From assembly GCA_024279135.1 (NCBI GenBank), contig JAJRRU010000039.1:186001-250000 (forward strand): a DNA stretch of 64,000 bases, read 5' to 3'. The DNA comes from Alphaproteobacteria bacterium (GTDB lineage Bacteria; Pseudomonadota; Alphaproteobacteria; Rhodospirillales; Casp-alpha2). Shown one piece after another: positions 17,470-25,541 of this stretch. The notes beneath the pieces are model-generated. The model saw nothing but the letters and a program-made list of their open reading frames with translations. It searched no databases and was not told the origin of the DNA. Position numbers and translations under genes: made by a program. The stretch's first letter is position 1. Every line of letters starts with the position of its first letter.

Positions 17470-18426
17470 ATGAGCGCAACAACACAAAATTCCACAGACA
17501 CCATACCAGCCATCATGAGAGGTGTTTTTGCCGCCGTTCTCACACCATTGAATTCGGACCGCACACCTGATCTGGGGCGGCTGGTTGACCATTGCCACTG
17601 GCTGTTGGCAAACGGCTGCGATGGTCTGGCAGTCATGGGAACCACAGGCGAAGGCACCTCGTTTGGCCTGACGGAGAGAATCGCTATCCTAGAAGGTTTG
17701 GCAAAGGCCGGTATCGATATGGCAAAAACCATGCCGGGAACCGGGACGGCGGCCGTCAGCGACACCGTTGAGATAACCCGCTGTGCCATGGATGTGGGTG
17801 CCGGGGGGGTGCTGATGCTGCCACCGTTTTATTATAAAAATGTCAGCGATCAGGGTGTTTGTGACGCCTACAGCGAGGTCATCGAGCGTGTCGCCTCACC
17901 ACAATTGCGGATCTATCTGTATCACTTCCCGCAAATGTCTACTGTGCCCATAAGCCACCATGTAATCGGCCAGCTGATCAACCGGTTTCCCAATACCGTT
18001 GTCGGCATCAAGGACAGTTCCGGCGTCGAGGAAAATATGCTTGAAATGGTTCGGAAATTCCCCGACTTCGCCGTATTTTCGGGCTCCGAAGAATCCTTTC
18101 TCAATGTTATGAAGGCCGGTGGCGCGGGCTGTATCACCGCGATCAGCAATATATCCAGCAGCCTCGCCCATAAGGTTACCACGGCCTGGTTCGACCATCA
18201 GGAAATCGATCAGGAAGCCCAAAAAGCACACGACATGCTGCAAACCCTGCGTGTTATTATTTCCGATTATCCTCTGGCCGCATGCCTGAAAAGCGTGATA
18301 GCCGATCATTATGGCGATGACGGCTGGCTGGCGTTGCGTCCGCCCCTGTGCATGTTGGACCGTGACGAAGAAACACGTTTTCTGGACAAGATTAAAGCGA
18401 CTGGCTTCCAACTCCCAGCACCATGA
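17470..18426 (+). CDS. Dihydrodipicolinate synthase/N-acetylneuraminate lyase family aldolase
   Basis: 318 aa. A (beta/alpha)8 class I aldolase with 'MGTTGEGTSF' (phosphate/carboxylate loop, 56-65), the conserved Tyr in 'YLYHFP' (Y151) and the Schiff-base lysine in 'GIKDSSG' (K181). These are the catalytic residues of the DapA/NanA family. It is somewhat longer than DapA (about 290 aa) and diverged ('LYHFP' rather than 'LYNVP'). It may therefore act on another 2-keto acid and not be the lysine-pathway enzyme. It starts 73 bases after the anti-sigma gene. The substrate is unknown. Confidence 0.87.
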   Translation: MSATTQNSTDTIPAIMRGVFAAVLTPLNSDRTPDLGRLVDHCHWLLANGCDGLAVMGTTGEGTSFGLTERIAILEGLAKAGIDMAKTMPGTGTAAVSDTVEITRCAMDVGAGGVLMLPPFYYKNVSDQGVCDAYSEVIERVASPQLRIYLYHFPQMSTVPISHHVIGQLINRFPNTVVGIKDSSGVEENMLEMVRKFPDFAVFSGSEESFLNVMKAGGAGCITAISNISSSLAHKVTTAWFDHQEIDQEAQKAHDMLQTLRVIISDYPLAACLKSVIADHYGDDGWLALRPPLCMLDRDEETRFLDKIKATGFQLPAP

Positions 18427-18436
18427 CGGAGCGACC

Positions 18437-19171
18437 ATGATATGGCGTAAATCAGCCAAACCCGGCAGATATGAAAGCGTTGATGGGGGAACCATCAAAC
18501 TGGGCGATGCCCAGGCCTCTCTCACCTTCCGCCATCATGCCCGTGCTCGGCGGATGATCTTGCGAACCGACCCCAAGACCGGTGGCGCGGTCGTCACCCT
18601 GCCGCCCGGCACGGACTATGAAACGGCCCGGCAATTTGCCCAGGAACGCGAAGGATGGTTGCTCGCCCGGCTCGAGAGAACCCCAAAGGTCGTTGAGTTC
18701 ACAGATGGTGCCAGCGTTCCGTACCTGGGTACCCCACATTTGATTTGTCACAAGCCGGACATGCGAGGAACCGTTGTACGCGAGCACGAAATCTTGTTCA
18801 TCTCAGGCCGACCGGAACATCTGGCACGACGCCTGCGCGACTGGATGAAGTCCGAGGCACGGCGCGAAATAACCCAGCGTGCTGCGGCAAAGGCCGCCAC
18901 CCTGGGCAAGCGTCACGCGCGCATAACCATCCGCGACACCCGCTCGCGGTGGGGGTCGTGTTCCCACAGCGGATCATTAAATTTTTCCTGGCGCCTGATC
19001 ATGGCACCCGACTGGGTACTGGATTATGTGGTCGCCCACGAGGTTGCCCATCTGGCCGAACTTAATCACAGCCCGCGTTTCTGGGCCCAAGTCGCCCAGC
19101 TCAGCGACGATGTCGAGCGCGCCTGCGACTGGCTGAAACGCCACGGTACCAAACTGCATCAATATGGATAA
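18437..19171 (+). CDS. YgjP/SprT-like zinc metallopeptidase domain protein
   Basis: About 244 aa. The C-terminal zinc motif 'VAHEVAHLAELNHSPRFW' gives HExxH plus a third His, and 'IRDTRSRWGSCSHSGSLNFS' is the diagnostic preceding block of the YgjP-like family (DUF45). The N-terminal half has 'HHARARRMILRTDPKTGGAV', also typical. The ATG at 18437 gives a normal family length; an earlier ATG at 18311 lies inside the aldolase gene. It follows the aldolase by 10 bases. It is probably a cytoplasmic peptidase of unknown substrate. Confidence 0.9.
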   Translation: MIWRKSAKPGRYESVDGGTIKLGDAQASLTFRHHARARRMILRTDPKTGGAVVTLPPGTDYETARQFAQEREGWLLARLERTPKVVEFTDGASVPYLGTPHLICHKPDMRGTVVREHEILFISGRPEHLARRLRDWMKSEARREITQRAAAKAATLGKRHARITIRDTRSRWGSCSHSGSLNFSWRLIMAPDWVLDYVVAHEVAHLAELNHSPRFWAQVAQLSDDVERACDWLKRHGTKLHQYG

Positions 19172-19211
19172 ATTATTTTAACCGCAAGGTTCGGATAGCG
19201 CCCCTTCCACA

Positions 19212-20324
19212 ATGGGTTATCATGGGGTCATGACAAACATTACAACACACATGAAGATGTCCTCCGATGAACGCTGGCAGCAGGTTATGGAGAGGGATAG
19301 TGCGGCCGATGGTATCTTTGTATTCGCCGTCAGTTCCACCGGTATCTATTGCCGTCCATCGTGTCCGTCACGCCGCCCGAAACGAACGAATGTGGAATTT
19401 TTCCACATAGCCGAAGCCGCAGAACATGCCGGATACCGGGCGTGCCTGCGCTGCAAACCGGCTGATCTGGAACTCCCGGACACCGACCAACAGATGGTAC
19501 AATCGGTCTGCCGGTTCATGGCCGAACAGGACGAAAAGGTTCCTACCCTGGATGAGCTTGCCCGCCATACAGGCATGAGCGCCCATCATCTGCAACGCCG
19601 GTTTACCGCCCTGATGGGTATATCACCCAGGGTATACGGCGATGAATTACGCCGTCACCGGATTCGTTGCTTGTTGAAACAGGGTGGCGATGTTACCGGC
19701 GCTCTGTATCAGGCCGGTTATGGATCATCCTCGCGATTGTATGAAAATGCCCATAGCTGGCTTGGAATGACACCGGCCAGTTACGCCAAAGGCGGCAAGG
19801 GTGCCACCTTACATTACGCCCTGATGGACTGTCAGCTTGGCCGGATGATCGTGGCCGCAACCCGGCGTGGCATCGCCTTTCTGGGCTTCGGTGATCGTGA
19901 TAATGACCTGATCGCCGAATTACGACACGATTTCCCCCAGGCCCAAATTCAACCCGATGACGGCATGATGAAAGACTGGCTGGTCTCGATTCTGGCAAAT
20001 TTTGATCACCAGATACCAAGCAGCGACCTGCCGCTTGATGTGCGCGGCACGGCGTTTCAGGCCCGTGTCTGGCAAGCCCTGCGCCAGATCGCGCCGGGCC
20101 AGACCATGACCTATGGTGCTATTGCCCACGCCCTTGGCAAGCCGGGTGCTGCGCGGGCCGTCGGTCGGGCCTGTGCCACCAATCCGGTATCGCTGATCGT
20201 TCCGTGCCACCGTGCAGTTGGCAGCACCGGGGCCTTGACCGGATACCGCTGGGGGGTCGCACGAAAAAAGAAATTACTGGAAAAAGAGGCGCTAAATACA
20301 CCCCGCCACAAGCCGAATTCCTGA
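19212..20324 (+). CDS. ada: Ada: methyl-DNA repair protein and transcriptional activator
   Basis: 370 aa with three parts. The N-terminal Ada zinc domain has four cysteines (C47, C51, C78, C81 in 'GIYCRPSCPSR' and 'RACLRCKP'). An AraC-type helix-turn-helix follows ('TLDELARHTGMSAHHLQRRF'). The C-terminal O6-methylguanine methyltransferase has the acceptor Cys in 'LIVPCHRAVG' (C332). It removes methyl groups from O6-methylguanine and phosphotriesters and activates its own regulon once methylated. ATGs at 19212 and 19230 are both possible. All key cysteines are intact. Confidence 0.95.
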   Translation: MGYHGVMTNITTHMKMSSDERWQQVMERDSAADGIFVFAVSSTGIYCRPSCPSRRPKRTNVEFFHIAEAAEHAGYRACLRCKPADLELPDTDQQMVQSVCRFMAEQDEKVPTLDELARHTGMSAHHLQRRFTALMGISPRVYGDELRRHRIRCLLKQGGDVTGALYQAGYGSSSRLYENAHSWLGMTPASYAKGGKGATLHYALMDCQLGRMIVAATRRGIAFLGFGDRDNDLIAELRHDFPQAQIQPDDGMMKDWLVSILANFDHQIPSSDLPLDVRGTAFQARVWQALRQIAPGQTMTYGAIAHALGKPGAARAVGRACATNPVSLIVPCHRAVGSTGALTGYRWGVARKKKLLEKEALNTPRHKPNS

Positions 20325-20425
20325 TATTCCTGACTGAAAATACCCATATCCTGCTCACAGGGATATGATTTGCGGTGAAGTAAGGGCATTTCTATAGTCC
20401 CTCAACAGTCTGGACAGGAGGAAAC

Positions 20426-20905
20426 ATGGCTTACCATCGACATTTCGAATTCATAATCGCCGCCGTTATTTTAATAACGCCACTGATGATCCGCCCGGCA
20501 ATGGGTGCTCAGGTTATAGAGTTGACCCAGACACCGTGCCAGTTTCTCGAACCCGAAGGTAAAAACCTTGGTTTCAGCTCTACCAAAAAAGCCGATTGTG
20601 TGGCGATTAACAAAAAAACCGCAAAAGACCGTCTGGTTAAGGCGACTGTGCTGACTTTAAAATCCGGTGAGTATATTTTTCGGGTCAAAAACAAGGATGT
20701 TTCTTACCCGCTGGGATTCTGGCTTCGTGAATTCGATTATGACTGGCGCAATCCGATCCATAAGCTGACAAAAATCAGCATTTCCGGCGGCGGCCTCAAG
20801 ACCGGGGTTTCCAAAGACTATGCGGTCAAGCTGGAACCGGGAGAGTATCTGTATTCCTGTCCATTGAATACCACGCCGGATTACCGGCTGGTGGTTACGG
20901 AATAA
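20426..20905 (+). CDS. Exported protein, weakly cupredoxin-like
   Basis: 159 aa with a strong ribosome site (AGGAGGAAAC) and an N-terminal signal peptide ending near 'PAMGA'. The mature domain is beta-rich. 'VKLEPGEYLYSCPLNTTPDY' recalls the C-terminal copper loop of cupredoxins, but the His and Met ligands expected after the Cys are missing. Three cysteines are present (in 'TPCQF', 'ADCVA' and 'YSCPL'). It is probably a periplasmic protein of unknown function. Its last 11 bases overlap the convergent SUMF1-family gene. Confidence 0.65.
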   Translation: MAYHRHFEFIIAAVILITPLMIRPAMGAQVIELTQTPCQFLEPEGKNLGFSSTKKADCVAINKKTAKDRLVKATVLTLKSGEYIFRVKNKDVSYPLGFWLREFDYDWRNPIHKLTKISISGGGLKTGVSKDYAVKLEPGEYLYSCPLNTTPDYRLVVTE

Positions 20906-21833
20906 CCCTGACGACCCGAAATCCGATTAAAATATGTTTCAGATCACCGGCTCGGGTATGACGGGCGGCGGCTCGACAGATGCCACATCCCTTGTCATCC
21001 CAGGACCCGCCCTTGACCACGTAACGGCCCTCGGTATAACTCGACGACGTCCATTCAAAAACCTGACCAGCCCCGTCTCGCAGACCATAGGGGCTGTCGC
21101 CACTGGGGAACGAGCCCACGTTGGTTGTATCAAACGGCCCCGAATCGTGTGAATTCAGGCGTTCCGGGTCGAACACATTGCCCCAGGGGAAAATTTGCCC
21201 GTCCGGGCCACGGGCTGCTTTTTCCCATTCCTCCTCATCAGGCAATCGCCAGTGATCGCCCGTCAGCCTTGACAGCCATCTGGCATAGGCTTGGGCATCG
21301 TCATAAGAAACCAACACCACCGGATGGTCACCGCGACCAACCGGATAACCTTCGTTTTGCCAGGCAAAGCGCCGGGTCCGCTCAAACGGGTGGATCAGGC
21401 CATAGCTATCCCAGGTTTGACGGTCCACACCGGGAACCGGGTAACCTGTGTCATGAATGAAAGCGGCGTACTGTTGATTGGTTATCTGGGTTTGGGAGAT
21501 GTAATAAGCCCGGGTCGACAGGGTTTTAAAATCTCGCTCGTTTTCATACCACTTACGGGTCCGGGTTCGCGAATGACCGTAGGCCGCCTCATCGAGTCCA
21601 TAGGCCATTTCGCGCTCTGTGCGCGTTGATCCGGCCATAAAGAACCCAGCGGGCACATACACGGTTGCCGGGGTGTCCAACGGGTGATTATCGGCCCGCG
21701 CATACCCGGACCAGATGCCCGTCAACAAAAAGCTCAAAAGAGCACAGAACGGAATGACCCGGACCATAAAATCAGACAATGACCCAGACAATGACACTGG
21801 ACGGTTCGGCGTAATGTTCATCTTTTCCACCAA
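20895..21833 (-). CDS. SUMF1/formylglycine-generating-enzyme-fold protein, exported
   Basis: 312 aa. After a signal or anchor helix (about 26-44) comes the SUMF1 (FGE-sulfatase) fold: 'VYVPAGFFMAGS', 'YYISQTQITNQQYAAFI', 'HPVVLVSYDDAQAYARWL', 'WRLPDEEEWEKAARG', 'FPWGN' and 'VKGGSWDD'. Near the C-terminus 'KGCGICRAAARH' has one cysteine at the position of the first FGE active-site Cys, but the second is shifted to CxxC. No sulfatase gene is in the window. It may be an accessory or maturation protein rather than a true formylglycine enzyme. It is divergent from the CNPC-repeat gene. Confidence 0.85.
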   Translation of the reverse strand: MVEKMNITPNRPVSLSGSLSDFMVRVIPFCALLSFLLTGIWSGYARADNHPLDTPATVYVPAGFFMAGSTRTEREMAYGLDEAAYGHSRTRTRKWYENERDFKTLSTRAYYISQTQITNQQYAAFIHDTGYPVPGVDRQTWDSYGLIHPFERTRRFAWQNEGYPVGRGDHPVVLVSYDDAQAYARWLSRLTGDHWRLPDEEEWEKAARGPDGQIFPWGNVFDPERLNSHDSGPFDTTNVGSFPSGDSPYGLRDGAGQVFEWTSSSYTEGRYVVKGGSWDDKGCGICRAAARHTRAGDLKHILIGFRVVRVIP

Positions 21834-21985
21834 ATTACGCGGCTTAATATGTGGCCCATAGGACAGAAATATCCTGAAATTATTACGCTCAACTGAGATT
21901 TATTCAAGCTGTCTCACAATTATGTGAACCCTGTTGATTGGCTGTACCACAGAAAGTCTGTCAAATATCGAAGTGAGATTTAATT

Positions 21986-22027
21986 GCGTATCATTATCAA
22001 TAAAAAAATATGCTTATCATTATTAAC
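21986..22027 (+). promoter_or_regulatory. Two Fur-box-like half sites before the CNPC-repeat gene
   Basis: The nonamer TATCATTAT occurs at 21989-21997 and again at 22015-22023, 26 bases apart. The first extends to GCGTATCATTATCAA, whose complement contains GATAATGATA, the first ten bases of the classical Fur box. The pair lies just before the ribosome site (AAGGAG, 22028-22033) of the gene starting at 22042. This suggests iron- or metal-responsive control. It could also be an A+T-rich promoter resembling a Fur box. Confidence 0.45.
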
Positions 22028-22041
22028 AAGGAGATGAAATC

Positions 22042-23115
22042 GTGACTTCCCTCAAAAGAAAACTATTAGCGACCACAGTTATACCGGTCTTTATCGGTGC
22101 AGGCTTTGTCGCCAGTAGCGTTGTGGTTTCCTCCGCAGCCCAGGCAGCCTCCGTACCGGCATCGTCAGATGGCCTTTTACCGGTTGCCAAACCCCGGCCA
22201 CGCAACATCCAGCTAGCTGCTGGATGCAATCCGTGCAATCCATGTGCGGGTGGTTGTAACCCCTGCAATCCGTGTGCCGCGGGTGGCTGCAATCCGTGCA
22301 ATCCGTGCGCCGCTGGTGGCTGCAATCCGTGCAACCCGTGCGCCGCTGGTGGCTGCAATCCATGCAACCCGTGCGCCGCTGGTGGCTGCAATCCGTGCAA
22401 CCCGTGCGCCGCTGGTGGTTGCAACCCGTGCAATCCATGCGCACCCAAGATTAATCCATGTGCCGCGGGAGCCTGTAACCCGTGCAATCCGTGCAATCCG
22501 TGTGCCGCGGGAGCCTGCAATCCATGCAACCCCTGCAATCCGTGTGCTGCTGGTGCCTGCAATCCGTGCAACCCCTGCAATCCTTGTAACCCTTGTAATC
22601 CATGCAATGCCAATACCATGGTCAACCCATGCGAAGCGGCTGCGGCCTATGAAGGGATTAAATCCAAGTTGAATGTGGCTTACGGTATGTCCGGTTTGAA
22701 ATCGGTTCGTGATTACCAAACCTGGCTCAGCGTTAATAAAACACCGTATATCTCCGATACCCACGGTGGCCGGTATGTTAATAATTATGCCGATGGTCAT
22801 GGTGATTACCGCTATGCAAAATATGAAGGCAGCGGGGTTATGCCGCTCGGTTCCATATTAGCCAAGGACAGCTTTACCATAACCCCCAATGGCAAAGCAA
22901 AACCCGGACCGCTTTTTGTTATGGAAAAGATGGCCGCCGGGTTTAATTCGAGCACTGGAAATTGGCGTTACACCATGATTATGCCAAATGGCAAAATCTA
23001 CGGCACAACAAACGGCAAGGGCTCCAGCAAAATGACCATGTGCAATGAATGCCATTCTACTGTTGCCGATGACCAGGATTATCTTTTCTACTTGCCCGAA
23101 GATGTCAGGAAATAA
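22042..23115 (+). CDS. Exported cytochrome P460-like protein with CNPC cysteine repeats
   Basis: 357 aa, GTG start 7 bases after AAGGAG. A signal peptide (to about residue 36, 'SSAAQAA') is followed by a low-complexity domain, residues 61-197, with 37 cysteines. It holds seven units of the type [11 protein letters not shown], then longer [10 protein letters not shown] runs. The C-terminal domain (about 200-357) resembles cytochrome P460: '[20 protein letters not shown]', then a haem-binding 'CNECH' (C334, C337, H338) and '[15 protein letters not shown]'. It is likely a periplasmic c-type haem protein with a metal- or thiol-rich extension. Fur-like sites upstream and a strong terminator downstream frame it as a single-gene unit. 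The role is unknown. Confidence 0.85.
   Translation: MTSLKRKLLATTVIPVFIGAGFVASSVVVSSAAQAASVPASSDGLLPVAKPRPRNIQLAAGCNPCNPCAGGCNPCNPCAAGGCNPCNPCAAGGCNPCNPCAAGGCNPCNPCAAGGCNPCNPCAAGGCNPCNPCAPKINPCAAGACNPCNPCNPCAAGACNPCNPCNPCAAGACNPCNPCNPCNPCNPCNANTMVNPCEAAAAYEGIKSKLNVAYGMSGLKSVRDYQTWLSVNKTPYISDTHGGRYVNNYADGHGDYRYAKYEGSGVMPLGSILAKDSFTITPNGKAKPGPLFVMEKMAAGFNSSTGNWRYTMIMPNGKIYGTTNGKGSSKMTMCNECHSTVADDQDYLFYLPEDVRK
22222..22611 (+). repeat. In-frame tandem repeat encoding (G)[10 protein letters not shown]
   Basis: A coding tandem array inside the P460-like gene. The main unit is 33 bases (11 residues, [11 protein letters not shown]), repeated about seven times with mostly synonymous changes. Then come two 42-base units ([14 protein letters not shown]) and a run of CNP triplets. 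It probably varies in copy number by slippage or recombination. It creates a long open frame (HGL/QGL repeats) on the opposite strand that is not a gene. Confidence 0.9.
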
Positions 23116-23174
23116 GAATCTCCCCTAACCACTCTCCTTCGTCCCTCACGGGTACGATTGAATGACCCCAAACT

Positions 23175-23206
23175 GCGGCAACGATTTAATCGTTGCCGCT
23201 TTTTTG
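23175..23206 (+). terminator. Intrinsic terminator after the CNPC-repeat gene
   Basis: A perfect 12-base inverted repeat (GCGGCAACGATT, 23175-23186, with its complement at 23188-23199) is followed by six T residues. It ends the P460-like transcript 60 bases after its stop. Confidence 0.9.
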
Positions 23207-23302
23207 TCCGGTTTGTTTTATTACTCCGTCACAATAATGTACAAATTCCCGATCACCTTGCTATAAAATAAACACCGGGCAGAACGGCGTGAGGCAACAT
23301 TC

Positions 23303-24052
23303 GTGAAAAAAATTTCCGCATACAAAACCGCAGAACTTGAACCCATGAATTCTGCCGGGCAGGATATTCTTGACTGTTATCGGGTTCTGCAAAAATCCAA
23401 AGCCAATATCGTCGGTGAGGTTATCAAAGGTTCGCTGGAATTCTTTGAATGGGACCACTATCCAAAAGGCGATGTATATGACAAAGAAACCCATGCCCAG
23501 TATTATTATCATGCCCATCCGTCGGAAGAACGCATCGCCCGACTTGGCGAGGAACATGGTCATTTTCACACCTTCGTGCGCCCCTTGGGTATGCCGTCGG
23601 GTGTTCACCCCGCCAGCCTGCCTGATTATAAGAAACCGGAAAAAAAGAACGATGATGTATGTCATCTGGTCGGCATTGCAATGGATCGCAAAGGACTGCC
23701 AATTCGCCTGTTCACCGTAAACCGCTGGGTCACGGGTGAAACATGGTATAACAGTGAGGATGTGTTGAAAATCCTGGACCGGTTCACCGTTGATCTTGCC
23801 TACCCATCGTGGCCTGTCAACATCTGGATTACATCCTTGCTTCGATTGTTCCGACCACAGATCGAGGAACTGGTTCAGCAACGCGACCTGAAGATCGCCG
23901 AGCACCAGCATGGTTATAACCAACAAAATGCCGACAAGGATAATAATGCCTATGAAGATCGGTCACTGGAAGTGACCTCCTATATCAATATCAATGTGGA
24001 TGTGCAGATTGACCTGATCAATAAAGAACTTAAACGACGGGCAAAAGGCTGA
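23303..24052 (+). CDS. Conserved protein of unknown function with His-rich motifs
   Basis: 249 aa, GTG start at 23303 after GTGAGG. No signal or membrane helix. Notable are 'YYYHAHPSEERIARLGEEHG' and, overlapping it, 'EEHGHFHTFVRPLG'. These closely spaced histidines could bind metal. A second conserved-looking block is 'RLFTVNRWVTGETWY'. The C-terminus is charged and probably helical. It ends 7 bases before the nucleotide cyclase gene, so the two are likely co-transcribed. I cannot assign a function. Confidence 0.75.
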   Translation: MKKISAYKTAELEPMNSAGQDILDCYRVLQKSKANIVGEVIKGSLEFFEWDHYPKGDVYDKETHAQYYYHAHPSEERIARLGEEHGHFHTFVRPLGMPSGVHPASLPDYKKPEKKNDDVCHLVGIAMDRKGLPIRLFTVNRWVTGETWYNSEDVLKILDRFTVDLAYPSWPVNIWITSLLRLFRPQIEELVQQRDLKIAEHQHGYNQQNADKDNNAYEDRSLEVTSYININVDVQIDLINKELKRRAKG

Positions 24053-24059
24053 AATTTCA

Positions 24060-25427
24060 ATGGCAACTAAATCGCAAAAATTGTCTCTTTCGCAATCTGT
24101 TTCCCAATTTATGTTCGGCCCGCCAATGACCGGGGAATTACCCGAACGCATTTTGAAAGACGTCCGTAATGAACAAAACAAGAGCGAAAGCCTAGTCGGC
24201 TGGATTCAGCTCATGCTGGTCTGCATTTTTTCTGTTCTCTATACCCTGTCGCCTAAAATGTCGGCACCCGGGGCATTTGAGGCGGTCCCGTGGGCACTAG
24301 GGCTGTATTTCGTATTAACCCTGGTTCGGCTGGTTGCTTCATATCAATGTGCCTTGCCCGGATGGGTGTTAATGGGTTCCATCATCCTGGACATGGGGTT
24401 ATTGATGACCCTGATCTGGAGTTTTCATATTCAATACGACCAGCCGCCGTCGTTTTATCTCAAAGCACCAACATTGCTTTATGTGTTCATCTTTATTGCC
24501 CTGCGAGCCTTGCGGTTCGAGCCGCGCTATGTATTGCTGGCCGGTGGGGCGGCGGTTATTGGCTGGATGATATTGGTCACACTGGTCATTACAGCAGATG
24601 CCAACGATCCCATGATTACCCGTAACTATGTGGAATATATGACATCAAACAGCATTCTGATCGGCGCGGAGATTGACAAGATACTGTCCATTGTAGTTGT
24701 TACGCTGGTCCTTGCTATCTCGCTTCAGCGTGGTCAGCTTATGATGCGCCGGGCGACCGTCGATCAGGTTGCCGCGCGTGACCTGTCACGCTTCGTGCCG
24801 CGCGAAGTCGTCGATCAGATCGCCCATGCCGAAGAAAGCATCAAGCCGGGCGATGGCGTGTCTAAATTTGCAACCGCGCTGTTTACGGATATCGAAGGAT
24901 TTTCAACCCTGTCGGAAAAGCTCACACCCCAGGAGCTGGTTTATACCCTGAACGAGTATTTTGGCGCAGTTTATAACATTTCCTGTAAATACGGTGGAAC
25001 CATTATCCAGTATCATGGTGATGCCATGTTGATATTCTTTGATGCCCTGACCGATAAAACAGACCATGCCGGTAATGCGATCCGCACCGCACTTGAAATC
25101 CATGAAAATCTTAACAAGCAGACCTTTGGCGGTGGCATTACCATGCGAACCCGGTGCGGCATCAACACGGGCGCCATGACGGTGGGAACCATTGGCGCGG
25201 AAGACCTGCTGATCTTCACCATTCATGGTGATGAGGTCAATGTAGCGGCGCGTCTGGAGCAACTGAATAAGGAATTTGACAGTTATATTATGATATCAGC
25301 GCAGACCAAAGATACCGCCAATGATTTTTCCCCCAATCAGTTTGACTTCGAACACAAAGATGACATCGTGGTAAGAGGCCGCTCGGCACCAACCAGGATA
25401 TATACCGTGCACAGCAACATCACCTGA
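24060..25427 (+). CDS. Membrane-bound class III adenylate/guanylate cyclase
   Basis: 455 aa. Five or six N-terminal membrane helices (about 43-225) lead through a short linker ('DLSRFVPREVVDQIAHAE') to a class III cyclase catalytic domain. It has metal Asp in 'FTDIEGFSTLSE', second metal Asp in 'QYHGDAMLIFF', and 'HGDEVNVAARLEQLNKE' with the transition-state Asn and Arg. All expected catalytic residues appear present. It should make cAMP or cGMP at the membrane. It follows the His-rich unknown gene by 7 bases and precedes the two GGDEF-EAL-like genes. Base specificity is not assigned. Confidence 0.92.
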   Translation: MATKSQKLSLSQSVSQFMFGPPMTGELPERILKDVRNEQNKSESLVGWIQLMLVCIFSVLYTLSPKMSAPGAFEAVPWALGLYFVLTLVRLVASYQCALPGWVLMGSIILDMGLLMTLIWSFHIQYDQPPSFYLKAPTLLYVFIFIALRALRFEPRYVLLAGGAAVIGWMILVTLVITADANDPMITRNYVEYMTSNSILIGAEIDKILSIVVVTLVLAISLQRGQLMMRRATVDQVAARDLSRFVPREVVDQIAHAEESIKPGDGVSKFATALFTDIEGFSTLSEKLTPQELVYTLNEYFGAVYNISCKYGGTIIQYHGDAMLIFFDALTDKTDHAGNAIRTALEIHENLNKQTFGGGITMRTRCGINTGAMTVGTIGAEDLLIFTIHGDEVNVAARLEQLNKEFDSYIMISAQTKDTANDFSPNQFDFEHKDDIVVRGRSAPTRIYTVHSNIT

Positions 25428-25481
25428 TCCAAGTAAGAAATTCTTTACCAGCAAGAAATAAGGTAGGCTCACAGGAAGGTT

Positions 25482-25498
25482 CCGTATAATCTATACGG
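25482..25498 (+). promoter_or_regulatory. Palindrome containing a TATAAT -10 box
   Basis: CCGTATA-atc-TATACGG is a perfect 7-base inverted repeat with a 3-base centre. It contains TATAAT (25485-25490), a consensus -10, 52 bases before the start of the first GGDEF-EAL-like gene. It suggests a promoter with an operator on top of it. No good -35 is visible at the matching distance. Confidence 0.4.
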
Positions 25499-25541
25499 AT
25501 AGTCAAAATATATACATTTCACCGGGGTGGCCGAACACAAC

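Noticed and set aside
22222-22611. Regular repeats that could suggest a CRISPR array
   Set aside because: The units are in-frame coding repeats without unique spacers, and no cas gene is present.
22023-22625. 200-codon open frame on the minus strand with HGLQGL/APAA repeats
   Set aside because: It is the complement of the CNPC repeat; the plus strand has the signal peptide, ribosome site, haem motif and terminator.
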